64,000 nucleotides of DNA, from the NCBI RefSeq assembly GCF_963511525.1, contig NZ_CAUPIY010000003.1, positions 1 to 64,000 on the forward strand, given 5' to 3'. Source of the DNA: Mobiluncus sp963511525 (lineage in GTDB: Bacteria > Actinomycetota > Actinomycetes > Actinomycetales > Actinomycetaceae). Below are positions 18,079 to 26,539 of this stretch, in pieces (the stretch's first letter is position 1; each line of letters begins with the position of its first letter). Under the pieces are notes generated by a model. The model searched no databases and had not been told where the DNA came from. It saw nothing but the letters and a program-made list of their open reading frames with translations. The position numbers and the translations under genes are program-made.

Positions 18079-18188
18079 ACCGCGGTCCCAATAACCTTCC
18101 CTAACTTTGAGATATCCCGGCGCTTGTACGGACTATGGCACAAGGGCGCAAATTGTGTGGACCTGCCCGCACGGGTACCTAGAGCAGG

Positions 18189-20273
18189 TCAGAATTCGGG
18201 GTTCAGTTCGCGCATCCGGTTTTCCAAATCAATGAGTTTGGCAAACACTTCCGGTTTTTCCGGCGAGTCAGAGTCGAGACGCCGCAGCTGGGCTTTCAAG
18301 CTGGCGATTTTGGCGTTCAGCCCTTTGCGTTCCATGGATTCCACCGCATTTTGCACCCAAGACTCCGCCGCGGCTCTGGTCTGCTGTTCTGACTGACCCG
18401 TTTCATAGAGGGGTGCCGGACGGGTCGCCAGGTTCGTCAACGCCCCCACCAGGACGGGACCAGCCTGGGCTTTCACCGCTGCAGCCCAACGGTTCAGAGC
18501 CAGGTTTCCGGGATTTGGCTCGCCCGCGGTTTGGGCGGCCTCAGTCAGGCGCTGATATTCCTCGGTACCTCCAATCGCGGCGACGACCTCAAAAATGGCG
18601 CGCAAAGTGGGTTGGGTGAAACTCTCGGGATCCAACGTGTCAAAAGCAGTTTGGGCAGCTAAACCCGGGAACTGCAAAGCTGCTATCAACACGTCGCGTT
18701 CCACCCGCCAAATCGGATCGGTATCCACCGCCGGATCCAGCCGAGTTTGTGGAAAAATCTGGGTCGAGCCCGCCGTGGCTTCCCCGGTCATGTTTCCGGG
18801 ATTGGCACCGTTTCCACTACCGCGGGAAGCGCTGCCGGGCCCCCCCGGTCCCGAACGCGAAGACCGGTCGGAGCTGGCGCCAGCACGCTGTTGGGAACGA
18901 TTCCATTTCCAAGCCTCATTGACCGCGTACCAGGTATCCCCGACATTTGCCCCCAGCCAGCCGCTCAGTTGTTTCACGTATTCGGTTCGCAATGCCTTGT
19001 CACGAATTTCCGCCACCACCGGGGCTGCCGCACGCATAGCTTCGATGCGAGCCGCGGGGCTTTCCAAGTCATATTTCGCGATGATGGTCTTTAACACGAA
19101 ATCAAATAGGGGTCGGCGACTCTCAATCAGGTCACGCACCGCCCCCGGCCCGCGCTGCATCCGTAAATCGCAGGGATCCAAACCATCGTCAGCGACTGCC
19201 ACGAAAGCCTGGGAGGCAAAGTCCTGGTCGGTGCGGAAAGCCTTGAGAGCTGCGGCTTGCCCGGCGGCGTCACCGTCAAAAGTGAAGATGACCTCTCCGC
19301 CGCGCGGAGGCAGGCCACCAGGCAGCTTTAGAGAGGAGGCACTGTCCGCGGAAGTCCCGATGAATCGGCGAATCTGTTTCGCGTGTTCTTCTGTAAATGC
19401 GGTACCGCAGGTCGCGACCGCGGTGGTGATGCCGGACAAATGCGCCGCCATCACGTCGGTGTAGCCCTCGACGATGACGCAGCGCCGCTCTTTACCGATG
19501 TTCGGCCGCGCCAAATCCAGACCGTAGAGCACCGAGGATTTGTGATAAATCGGGGATTCTGGGGTGTTGATGTATTTCGGGACTTGCGGATCTGAATCGT
19601 CTAAACGCCGTCCGCCGAAACCCAGTATGGCTCCGGCCGGATCTTTGATAGGCCACATAACTCGGTCCCGAAACACGTCATAGATGCCGCGTTGTCCCGG
19701 TTTGCCCAAGCCGACCGTCACAATCTCCTGTTCGGTGAAGCCTTTCGAACGGAGGTAATCGGTGAGGTTGTTCCAGCCAGGAGGTGCGTAGCCCATCCCG
19801 AAGAGAGCCGCGTCTTGGGATGTGAACGCTCGTCCTTCTATGAAATTCCGCGCCCGCTCTGCCCCGGGCGCCACGAGTTGGGACACAAAAAAGTCCTGCG
19901 CTACCTGGTTGCATTCCAGCAGGCGCTGCCGTGTTCCCGGCTCCACGCGATCTTTCGTGATGGCCGCGCCCTCCACGTAGTGCATCGTGATTCCGGCTTT
20001 TGCGGCTAAAAATTCGACAGCTTCGGGGAAAGTCAGCCCCTCGATGCGTTGCACAAAGTCGATGGTGTCCCCACCCTCACCGCAACCGAAGCAGTGCCAC
20101 AGATTGCGCACCGGTGTCACGCTAAATGACGCCGTTTTTTCGTCATGGAACGGGCACAAGCCCATCAGTGAGCTGCCTTTACGCTGCAGACTCACATAGT
20201 CGCTGACCACCGACTCAATGGGGATAGCTTCGCGTATCTTTTGCAGGTCGTCGGGGTCGAACTTGGAAGCCAT
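18189..20273 (-). CDS. dnaG: DNA primase
   Basis: Makes RNA primers for replication. The 694-residue protein has the N-terminal CHC2 zinc finger (CPFHDEKTASFSVTP, then WHCFGCGEGGD), a TOPRIM domain with VIVEGYTDVMAAH and TFDGDAAGQ, and a C-terminal helicase-interaction region. A Gly/Ser/Arg-rich disordered linker at about residues 465-500 separates the last two parts, as in other actinobacterial primases. A 17-residue insert between TOPRIM motifs (about 320-335) is less usual. It follows dgt with a 26-bp gap, so the two are probably cotranscribed. Confidence 0.95.
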   Translation of the reverse strand: MASKFDPDDLQKIREAIPIESVVSDYVSLQRKGSSLMGLCPFHDEKTASFSVTPVRNLWHCFGCGEGGDTIDFVQRIEGLTFPEAVEFLAAKAGITMHYVEGAAITKDRVEPGTRQRLLECNQVAQDFFVSQLVAPGAERARNFIEGRAFTSQDAALFGMGYAPPGWNNLTDYLRSKGFTEQEIVTVGLGKPGQRGIYDVFRDRVMWPIKDPAGAILGFGGRRLDDSDPQVPKYINTPESPIYHKSSVLYGLDLARPNIGKERRCVIVEGYTDVMAAHLSGITTAVATCGTAFTEEHAKQIRRFIGTSADSASSLKLPGGLPPRGGEVIFTFDGDAAGQAAALKAFRTDQDFASQAFVAVADDGLDPCDLRMQRGPGAVRDLIESRRPLFDFVLKTIIAKYDLESPAARIEAMRAAAPVVAEIRDKALRTEYVKQLSGWLGANVGDTWYAVNEAWKWNRSQQRAGASSDRSSRSGPGGPGSASRGSGNGANPGNMTGEATAGSTQIFPQTRLDPAVDTDPIWRVERDVLIAALQFPGLAAQTAFDTLDPESFTQPTLRAIFEVVAAIGGTEEYQRLTEAAQTAGEPNPGNLALNRWAAAVKAQAGPVLVGALTNLATRPAPLYETGQSEQQTRAAAESWVQNAVESMERKGLNAKIASLKAQLRRLDSDSPEKPEVFAKLIDLENRMRELNPEF

Positions 20274-20299
20274 GCAACCATACTAGCCTAAGTTTTGTC

Positions 20300-21601
20300 T
20301 CAGACCGGCTGGGTAATCATCCCCACTAAACGGGCATGCCAGGCGGCTGCCGACAGGTCAGTCAAGCTCGCTACCTGGTCTATTACCGCCCGAAGACGAC
20401 CGGCATCCCGACCCAGAGAATGCTCTTCCGCGCGCAGCCACTCGGCTCGGTAAGGCTCCTGCAAGACCCGCTGCCCGGTTGCTTCCTGTTCCAGAAGCGC
20501 CCACACCAGGTCGGATAGAATTTGTTGCTGCGTCAAGTGGTCATGAGTGGTTTCGCGCGGCGCCATGACGTAATACACGGCGATACCTTTGAGCAGCAGG
20601 ATTTCCGCCTGAGTTTCGAGGGGGACGATGACGTCCGCGTCATAGCGAGCCAGAGGGCGTTCTCCGTATCGTTGGCAGGTAGCGTCGTGACAGGCTAACG
20701 CGAATCGCCCGATGAGCTGGGAAGTCATGTCTTTCAAAGCGGCTTGGGAACGGTAATCTGCCACCGGCTCGGTCAGCCAGAAAGGCATTTGCCGCAGCCT
20801 TTCGTGGGCGGCCGCCAAGTCGTCCGCACTGAACTTGCCCGGACCGAAAGAACTCGCGTACCAACGCCTCGTGATGTCAACCACGTCAACAAAAGTTCTT
20901 TCATTTTCCAAGTCTCCCAAGCTGGCCGACCCGAGGGCAACCGCGTCCTCAACGTCATGGACTGAGTAGCCAATGTCGTCAGCGAGGTCCATAACTTGGG
21001 CCTCAATGCAGCGGTGATTCACAGGGGCGCCGACGCGCAGCCACTGGAAAACCTCCCGGTCTTCGGCGTAGACCCCAAACTTGGGGGAATCCGCGCCATG
21101 AGGCCCCTCACCGCGTAGCCAAGGGTATTTCGCGATGGCATCGAGAGTGGCACGGGTCAGATTCAGCCCCACCCACTGACCTTGGGGACTAACAACCTTC
21201 GGCTCCAAGCGGGTCACCAGGCGCAACGTCTGAGCGTTACCTTCAAACCCGCCAATATCCTTGGCCAAGTCATTGAGCACCCGCTCCCCGGAATGCCCGA
21301 AGGGCGGGTGTCCCAAGTCGTGGGCCAGACAGGCCGCATCAACCACGTCAGGGTCACACCCCAGCCCTTTGCCAAGTTCGCGCCCCACCTGGGCAACTTC
21401 CAGGGAATGCGTCAGGCGCGTCCGCGAAAAATCGTTAGCGATAGGTCCCAAAACCTGCGTTTTCTCACCGAGCCGGCGCAACGCGGAGGAATGGAGTATC
21501 CGTGCCCGATCGCGTTCAAAGTCCGTGCGTTCCCCGCGCTTATGTGTCTCGGTCACGAAACGTTCATGCACGTCCGCCGGATAAACCCCAATCTCATTCA
21601 C
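20300..21601 (-). CDS. dgt: dGTP triphosphohydrolase-like HD enzyme
   Basis: Cleaves dNTPs to nucleoside and triphosphate, or acts as a related HD nucleotidase. The 433-residue protein has the HD metal site spread over HSLEVAQVGRELG, AHDLGHPPFGHSGE and the later DLADDIGYSVHDVEDA, characteristic of the dGTPase family. The start is GTG with GGTGGA upstream. The tandem operator-like repeats at 21640-21685 overlap its likely promoter, so expression may be regulated. It pairs with dnaG, a common actinobacterial order linking dNTP pools with replication. Confidence 0.93.
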   Translation of the reverse strand: MNEIGVYPADVHERFVTETHKRGERTDFERDRARILHSSALRRLGEKTQVLGPIANDFSRTRLTHSLEVAQVGRELGKGLGCDPDVVDAACLAHDLGHPPFGHSGERVLNDLAKDIGGFEGNAQTLRLVTRLEPKVVSPQGQWVGLNLTRATLDAIAKYPWLRGEGPHGADSPKFGVYAEDREVFQWLRVGAPVNHRCIEAQVMDLADDIGYSVHDVEDAVALGSASLGDLENERTFVDVVDITRRWYASSFGPGKFSADDLAAAHERLRQMPFWLTEPVADYRSQAALKDMTSQLIGRFALACHDATCQRYGERPLARYDADVIVPLETQAEILLLKGIAVYYVMAPRETTHDHLTQQQILSDLVWALLEQEATGQRVLQEPYRAEWLRAEEHSLGRDAGRLRAVIDQVASLTDLSAAAWHARLVGMITQPV

Positions 21602-21639
21602 ACTTCCACCTTACCGACCCATTCCAGGTTTCACCATAT

Positions 21640-21685
21640 AACACCTACATTTGTCGGTGTTTGCATACCTACATTTGTCGGTGTT
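21640..21685 (-). promoter_or_regulatory. Tandem operator-like repeats before dgt
   Basis: ACCTACATTTGTCGGTGTT occurs exactly twice, at 21643-21661 and 21667-21685, 24 bp apart. The first copy is an imperfect dyad (ACACC-n-ACA-tt-TGT-n-GGTGT). The core TACANNTGT resembles BlaI/CopY-type operators. The first copy lies just upstream of a TTATAT -10 box for dgt (21641-21636 on the minus strand). The pair also lies upstream of the rightward promoter at 21703-21731. Confidence 0.6.
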
Positions 21686-21702
21686 CTTACAAAACCGTCT
21701 GA

Positions 21703-21731
21703 TGCAAACTGAGCATGGAGGTTTGTAAAAT
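21703..21731 (+). promoter_or_regulatory. Promoter of the unknown two-gene unit
   Basis: TGCAAA and TAAAAT are separated by 17 bp. They lie about 48 bp before the 58-codon gene at 21779. The -35 is a weak match to consensus. Confidence 0.4.
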
Positions 21732-21778
21732 ACCCCCATACAGAACAGGCTTCAAAACCTGGGTAAGGAGAATATGCC

Positions 21779-21955
21779 ATGAAAACAAGAGCTGTTTTTG
21801 ACTCCCGTTCAGGTAATGGTCAAGGCGATATCCTGGCTCAGACATGGAATAGGGGCATATGGCTACCACCAGGACAGATTCAGGGTTTGATTACCGCCTA
21901 TTGTCTAGGACCAACAGTATGTCCGAATTGGATTAATTCAGCCCGCCCAGCGTAA
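21779..21955 (+). CDS. Small protein of unknown function (58 aa)
   Basis: The frame starts ATG AAA ACA AGA after a strong ribosome binding site (GGTAAGGAG, 8 bp away) and encodes 58 residues. It begins MKTRAVFDSRSGNGQGD, continues NRGIWLPPGQIQGLI, and ends with a segment carrying two cysteines (Cys42 and Cys48). There is no signal peptide or membrane helix. I recognise no family. The stop is 9 bp before the next gene, so the two are surely one unit. Codon use is more AT-rich than the neighbours. Confidence 0.6.
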   Translation: MKTRAVFDSRSGNGQGDILAQTWNRGIWLPPGQIQGLITAYCLGPTVCPNWINSARPA

Positions 21956-21964
21956 GAGACAATC

Positions 21965-22744
21965 ATGTTGAATTTTCTTGACATAGCCGATTTGCTTGGC
22001 TGGCATGATGTAGATGTGATGGAATCCGTTGAAACCAGTGAATTCCCTACTATTTACCCGGTGATGGATATCGCCATGGATTCGGATTGGCCTTATGCTG
22101 ATATGACTCGGCCTATTACCCGCGAAAGCCAGCTCAAGGAATACTTGGATTCCCGTCTGGAGCCCCTGCGGTTAAATTTTTCCTGGCGGGAGGCCTTCAC
22201 CACGCTCAGCAACCTTGGGGTCTACACTTGGAAACTAAGACGTTACCTCCAAAACACTGATGCGATTAATTTTGACACCGTCACAGAAATCATGCGCGCG
22301 CACGTCGATAATTTCCTAAAACACGAGAATCAATTCGTGCGTCAGCCAGGTGGATTCACCCTGCCAAAATATTGCAATGAATACGTTATTAACGACCTTT
22401 TTCGAGGCGCTATTGGAATCCCCTTTGGGTGGAGTGTAGTTTCCGCAGCGGTCGTAAACTCGCCAAATGTGGAGGTAGATGATTCTCTCGGTCGAGCCCA
22501 TTATATATTCACGAAAAAACCAAGTTTTCAAATAGATTGCCAAAAGCTGCTGCAAGCTATTGAGGCCAGCGGAACGGATTTATTTCCACCAGAAGAAGCC
22601 AATGTGATTTCAGCGCATGATTTCACGGGAATTCCGTATCGGCGCGCCTGGGCAATGCAGCAACACGGCCAGTTGAATCAAGACAACCTTATAGAGGAAT
22701 TTGCTTCAAGACTGACTGAGCTGCACTCACTGCACAAACATTAG
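21965..22744 (+). CDS. Protein of unknown function (259 aa)
   Basis: A soluble 259-residue protein with an acidic N-terminus (DIADLLGWHDVDVMESVE), a helical middle (SWREAFTTLSNLGVYTWKL, VTEIMRAHVDNFLKHE) and a C-terminal ISAHDFTGIPYRRAWAMQQ. No membrane segment, known catalytic motif or DNA-binding fold is evident to me. It follows the 58-residue gene with a 9-bp gap. Lower GC than the flanking dgt and dusB genes suggests acquisition. Two small adjacent genes of foreign composition could be a toxin-antitoxin or defence pair, but nothing in the sequence proves this. Confidence 0.65.
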   Translation: MLNFLDIADLLGWHDVDVMESVETSEFPTIYPVMDIAMDSDWPYADMTRPITRESQLKEYLDSRLEPLRLNFSWREAFTTLSNLGVYTWKLRRYLQNTDAINFDTVTEIMRAHVDNFLKHENQFVRQPGGFTLPKYCNEYVINDLFRGAIGIPFGWSVVSAAVVNSPNVEVDDSLGRAHYIFTKKPSFQIDCQKLLQAIEASGTDLFPPEEANVISAHDFTGIPYRRAWAMQQHGQLNQDNLIEEFASRLTELHSLHKH

Positions 22745-22754
22745 ACCCAGCTGA

Positions 22755-24038
22755 CTAGGCACCATAAGGATCCGCCGCATCTTCCCCCAAGTGAAGTATG
22801 CGCGCGGTCGCATCATCGATTTCGCGGGTGTCGAGCCAGCCTTCGGGCAGCTTGACGTGGCGCTGGGCGCGCGAACGTCCATGTTTGCCTTGCGCCGCTT
22901 CGGGATAGGGGGTGTTCGGGTCCAGCGTCTGCACAAGGTCGTGCAGGCGACTTTCCAGGTCATCTAACGTTTCGATGCGGGTCAGCTCCGCACGAGTAGC
23001 TCCGCCTAGGTTGAAACCTCGCAAGTACCATCCCACGTGTTTGCGCATATCCCGCAAGGCCGCCTGTTCATTACCGAAATGTTCCACCAGGCCACGGGCG
23101 TGATCCAGGATAATCGCGACGATTTCTCCCAAGGTCGGTCCCGCAGGAATCGGCTGGCCCCACAAAGCTGCCGTGATTTCACGAAAAATCCAGGGCCGGC
23201 CTTGTACAGCCCGGCCAATCTCGATGCCCGCACATCCGGTTTGCGCAAACATTTCCAGCGCGTCCTGGGCGGAAAACACGTCGCCGTTACCCAACACGGG
23301 TACGTCAACCACGTCAACTAGTTCGCGGATTCTTGTCCAATCGGAGTGCCCGGAATAATACTGGTTCGTGGTGCGGGCGTGCAGCGTGAGCGCAGCTGCG
23401 CCCGCATCCTGCGCGGCCCGACCCGCATCCAGCAACGTTTCGTGAGCCTCGTCAATCCCGATCCGAATTTTTACGGTCACCGGTACGTCGACGCCACGTC
23501 GGGCTGCCCGAGAGGCCTCTTGAGCCGCTCTCACCACCTGCCCGATGAGGTCACCAAAATACGCGGTTTTCCACGGCAGAGCCGCTCCCCCGCCCTTGCG
23601 GGTAACTTTCGGTACCGGGCAACCGAAATTCAGATCAATAACATCAACTAGGTTCCGGGCGATGAGTTCACGAGCCGCCCGGGCCAGGTCAGCCCCCACT
23701 ACCCCGTAAAGCTGCAGCACCCGAACAGTTTGCCCGGGACCGGATTGCGCCATAATCCACGAGCGCGCCGAGTCCATCAACAGCGCTTTCGCGGTAATCA
23801 TTTCGTTGACGAACATTCCCTCGACACCGCGAAGCGTCCCGGATACCCCACCCGGGCGGGACGCGGAAACAAAGTCCGGCGGCAGGCCTTGACGGGAAAA
23901 CTCCGCACATAAATCGCGAAACGGCGCGTTCGTCACCCCCGCCATCGGCGCTAGGGCAATGGGGGTCGTAAACTCAACCCCGCCAATGCGCAGAGGCGGG
24001 TATTTACACTGTGGACACTGTGGATGCTGTGGAGCCAA
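22755..24038 (-). CDS. dusB: tRNA-dihydrouridine synthase
   Basis: FMN-dependent reduction of uridines in tRNA D-loops. The 427-residue protein has the TIM-barrel signatures IALAPMAGVTNAPFR, the catalytic cysteine in DLNFGCPVPKVTRKGGG, VKIRIG, LHARTTNQYYSG, VLGNGDVFS and GIEIGRAVQGRPWIF, then a helical C-terminal domain. The start is TTG at 24038 with GGAGG five bases before it. The N-terminus carries a short in-frame repeat (PQHPQCPQC). Other Dus subfamilies cannot be fully excluded. Confidence 0.93.
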   Translation of the reverse strand: MAPQHPQCPQCKYPPLRIGGVEFTTPIALAPMAGVTNAPFRDLCAEFSRQGLPPDFVSASRPGGVSGTLRGVEGMFVNEMITAKALLMDSARSWIMAQSGPGQTVRVLQLYGVVGADLARAARELIARNLVDVIDLNFGCPVPKVTRKGGGAALPWKTAYFGDLIGQVVRAAQEASRAARRGVDVPVTVKIRIGIDEAHETLLDAGRAAQDAGAAALTLHARTTNQYYSGHSDWTRIRELVDVVDVPVLGNGDVFSAQDALEMFAQTGCAGIEIGRAVQGRPWIFREITAALWGQPIPAGPTLGEIVAIILDHARGLVEHFGNEQAALRDMRKHVGWYLRGFNLGGATRAELTRIETLDDLESRLHDLVQTLDPNTPYPEAAQGKHGRSRAQRHVKLPEGWLDTREIDDATARILHLGEDAADPYGA

Positions 24039-24083
24039 AAATGCCTCCGCCCGGTATTTCAGCCGCGAAAAAACTCCGCGCCA

Positions 24084-25469
24084 TTAGCAAATCGGCAGGT
24101 GATCACGCAGGTAGGCGACCAGATTATCGCGCCCGATACGCTCTTGGGTCATGGTGTCGCGTTCGCGAATCGTCACGGCTTGGTCCTCTAGGGAATCAAA
24201 GTCCACGGTGACGCAGTAGGGCGTGCCGATTTCGTCTTGGCGGCGGTAGCGGCGCCCCACGGCCCCGGCATCGTCATACTCCACGTTCCAGTATTTGCGC
24301 AGTTCAGCGGCGATATTTTGGGCGATTTCGGGCAGTTCGTCCTTGCGGGACAGCGGCAGGACCGCCACCTTAACCGGGCTGAGGCGCGGGTCGAGGCGCA
24401 GCACGGTGCGCTTGTCCACCCCGCCCTTGGTGTTCGGGGCTTCGTCCTCGGTGTAAGCCTCAATCAGGAAAGCCATCAGGGAGCGGGTCAAACCGGCAGA
24501 AGGCTCGATAACGTAAGGAATCCAGCGCTTGTCGTTGGCCTGGTCGTAATAATCGAGTTTCTGACCGCTGGCGTCCATATGTACACCCAGGTCATAGTCG
24601 GTACGGTTAGCGATACCCTCCAACTCGCCCCACTTGGAGTTTTCAAAACCGAAGGCGTACTCGATGTCCACCGTGCGCTTGGAATAGTGCGACAGCTTTT
24701 CCTTCGGGTGTTCATACAACCGCAGGTTTTCCGCCTTAATCCCCAGGTCGGTGTACCACTCAAAGCGGTGGTCAATCCAGTACTGGTGCCATTCTTCGTC
24801 GGTGCCAGGTTCCACAAAAAACTCCAGCTCCATCTGTTCAAACTCGCGGGTACGGAAGATGAAGTTGCCCGGAGTGATTTCGTTGCGGAAAGACTTGCCA
24901 ATCTGGCCGATTCCGAAGGGCGGGCGCTTGCGGGCGGTCGTCATCACGTTGGCGAAGTTGATAAAGATGCCTTGGGCGGTTTCCGGGCGCAGGAAGTGCA
25001 GGCCAGATTCGTCGTCCACCGGCCCCAGGTAGGTCTTAAGCAGTCCCGAGAAGGCCCGGGGTTCCGTCCACTTCCCCTTCACACCACAGTTCGGGCAAGA
25101 GACGTCATCCATGCTGACGTCGTCAGGTTTCGCAATGCCGTGTTTCTCAGCGTACTGTTCCTGCAGGTCGTCCTCACGCAAGCGCTTGTGGCAGTTGAGA
25201 CACTCGATGAGCGGGTCGGTGAAAGCCTTGAGGTGGCCCGAAGCGTCCCACACTTTCGGCGGCAAAATTACCGAGGAGTCCAGACCCACCACGTCCTCGC
25301 GGGAACGTACCATGTAGTTCCACCAGGCCTTCTTGATGTTTTCTTTCAGCTCTACGCCCAAGGGGCCGTAGTCCCACGCCGCGCGCGTCCCACCATAGAT
25401 GTCACCACATGGGTAAACAAAACCGCGGCGTTTCGCCAAAGAAATTACTGAATCCATCGTTGATGCCAC
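24084..25469 (-). CDS. glyS: Glycyl-tRNA synthetase (dimeric type)
   Basis: Charges tRNA-Gly. The 461-residue class II enzyme is the homodimeric alpha2 form usual in Actinobacteria. It has RRGFVYPCGDIYGGTRAAWDYGP at the start, the motif 2 region with GIGQIGKSFRNEITP and FRTREFEQMELE, motif 3 with EPSAGLTRSLMAFL, and an anticodon-binding C-terminal domain ending NLVAYLRDHLP. A CPNC pair near residue 130 fits the zinc-like insertion in this type. It lies 45 bp upstream of dusB on the same strand. Confidence 0.96.
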   Translation of the reverse strand: MASTMDSVISLAKRRGFVYPCGDIYGGTRAAWDYGPLGVELKENIKKAWWNYMVRSREDVVGLDSSVILPPKVWDASGHLKAFTDPLIECLNCHKRLREDDLQEQYAEKHGIAKPDDVSMDDVSCPNCGVKGKWTEPRAFSGLLKTYLGPVDDESGLHFLRPETAQGIFINFANVMTTARKRPPFGIGQIGKSFRNEITPGNFIFRTREFEQMELEFFVEPGTDEEWHQYWIDHRFEWYTDLGIKAENLRLYEHPKEKLSHYSKRTVDIEYAFGFENSKWGELEGIANRTDYDLGVHMDASGQKLDYYDQANDKRWIPYVIEPSAGLTRSLMAFLIEAYTEDEAPNTKGGVDKRTVLRLDPRLSPVKVAVLPLSRKDELPEIAQNIAAELRKYWNVEYDDAGAVGRRYRRQDEIGTPYCVTVDFDSLEDQAVTIRERDTMTQERIGRDNLVAYLRDHLPIC

Positions 25470-25667
25470 TTGTGCTCCTTATTGATGTTGCTTTCTGCCG
25501 TCCCGCGCTTTTTCCTGGTTTTCCAGCGGGAAGGCACCAGCCCTAGTTTAGCTGGCAAACCTCCGGGGACGAATTCGGTGCCGCCGCCCAGCCCGAACCT
25601 CAACCGCGAATCCGCGAATATGGGAGCATTTCAGTTAAAATCCCGAAAAACACTCCCGTGAAACTAC

Positions 25668-25696
25668 TGCACAAAAATTGGATTCCACACTATAAT
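25668..25696 (+). promoter_or_regulatory. Promoter of the SCP2/aminotransferase/transketolase operon
   Basis: A perfect TATAAT at 25691-25696 lies 43 bp before the first ATG. The best -35 at 17-bp spacing is TGCACA, a weak match, so an activator may be needed. The rest of 25470-25690 holds the glyS promoter region and no gene. Confidence 0.55.
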
Positions 25697-25739
25697 TGCA
25701 TTTGCCAAGTAAACACAAAACACACGATGAGGTGGGTTT

Positions 25740-26510
25740 ATGAATCAAACTGCTATGGCTGCCGTCAATCTTAAGGCAGTTTTGCGTACACTCGAGAAGC
25801 TCCCGGAGCTCGACCCCAAGTCGAAACAGCTCTTGGAACATGTCCCGCTGACCTTGCAATTCAAGGCAGCGAACGTCGGTTCTGTCCGGCTCAAGCTGGG
25901 CAACGGCAAAATTGAGTTCTTCCCCGGTGGAGGTCCGGCTGACATGAGCTTGGGCTTCCCCGTGCCGAACATGGTCAACAAGATGTTCGAAGGCAAGGGG
26001 ATTCCCGTACCGCTCAAGGGCTTCACGAAACTGAAGTACTTGACCGGTACGTTCACCGAGGTGACCGACCGACTGTCCTATTACTTAAGGCCGACCCCGC
26101 AACTGCTGCAGGACCCCGAGTTCGCGAGGATTAACTCCCTGCTGACGTTGCACGTGGCGGTCTATGCGATGGCTGAGATTGCCAACCATGACCCCAAAGG
26201 CGTCCAAGTCGCTAAGGGTATGTGCGACGGCACTATCGGATTGAAGATTGCCAACGGTCCGGCTTTGACCATGGTAATTAATGACCACCACGCGCGCATC
26301 GTCGACGGCGATGAGCCCAAGGCTGCGGGTCCTCACGGACGTCACGCTTTCATGGTCTTCTCCGATTTGGATACGACAGGCCAGGTCCTGCGCGGCGAAC
26401 TCGCATCTTACCCCGCTATCGGCCGAGAGCTGATTAAGCTGGGCGGATACGTTCCCCTGTTGGACAACATGAACAAGATCCTCGGCATGGTGCCGTTCTA
26501 CTTGAGCTAG
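25740..26510 (+). CDS. SCP2-like (sterol carrier fold) protein
   Basis: A 256-residue cytoplasmic protein and first gene of a six-gene operon. The early part (residues 30-90) reads like an SCP2 lipid-binding domain: VPLTLQFKAANVGSVRLKLGN, then IEFFPGGGPADMSLGFP. The later part holds a helical region and a second beta-rich segment (GTIGLKIANGPALTMVIN). The domain call is tentative. It resembles the fifth protein of the operon in style, and the two may work together, perhaps holding a hydrophobic substrate. No signal peptide is present. Confidence 0.55.
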   Translation: MNQTAMAAVNLKAVLRTLEKLPELDPKSKQLLEHVPLTLQFKAANVGSVRLKLGNGKIEFFPGGGPADMSLGFPVPNMVNKMFEGKGIPVPLKGFTKLKYLTGTFTEVTDRLSYYLRPTPQLLQDPEFARINSLLTLHVAVYAMAEIANHDPKGVQVAKGMCDGTIGLKIANGPALTMVINDHHARIVDGDEPKAAGPHGRHAFMVFSDLDTTGQVLRGELASYPAIGRELIKLGGYVPLLDNMNKILGMVPFYLS

Positions 26511-26539
26511 AAAACGCGCGTGAGGAAGGACAAAACAAA

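Noticed and set aside
21779..21955. The 58-residue protein as a RiPP precursor.
   Set aside because: No leader/core layout, no modification enzyme family next door, and the partner protein shows no known maturase motif.
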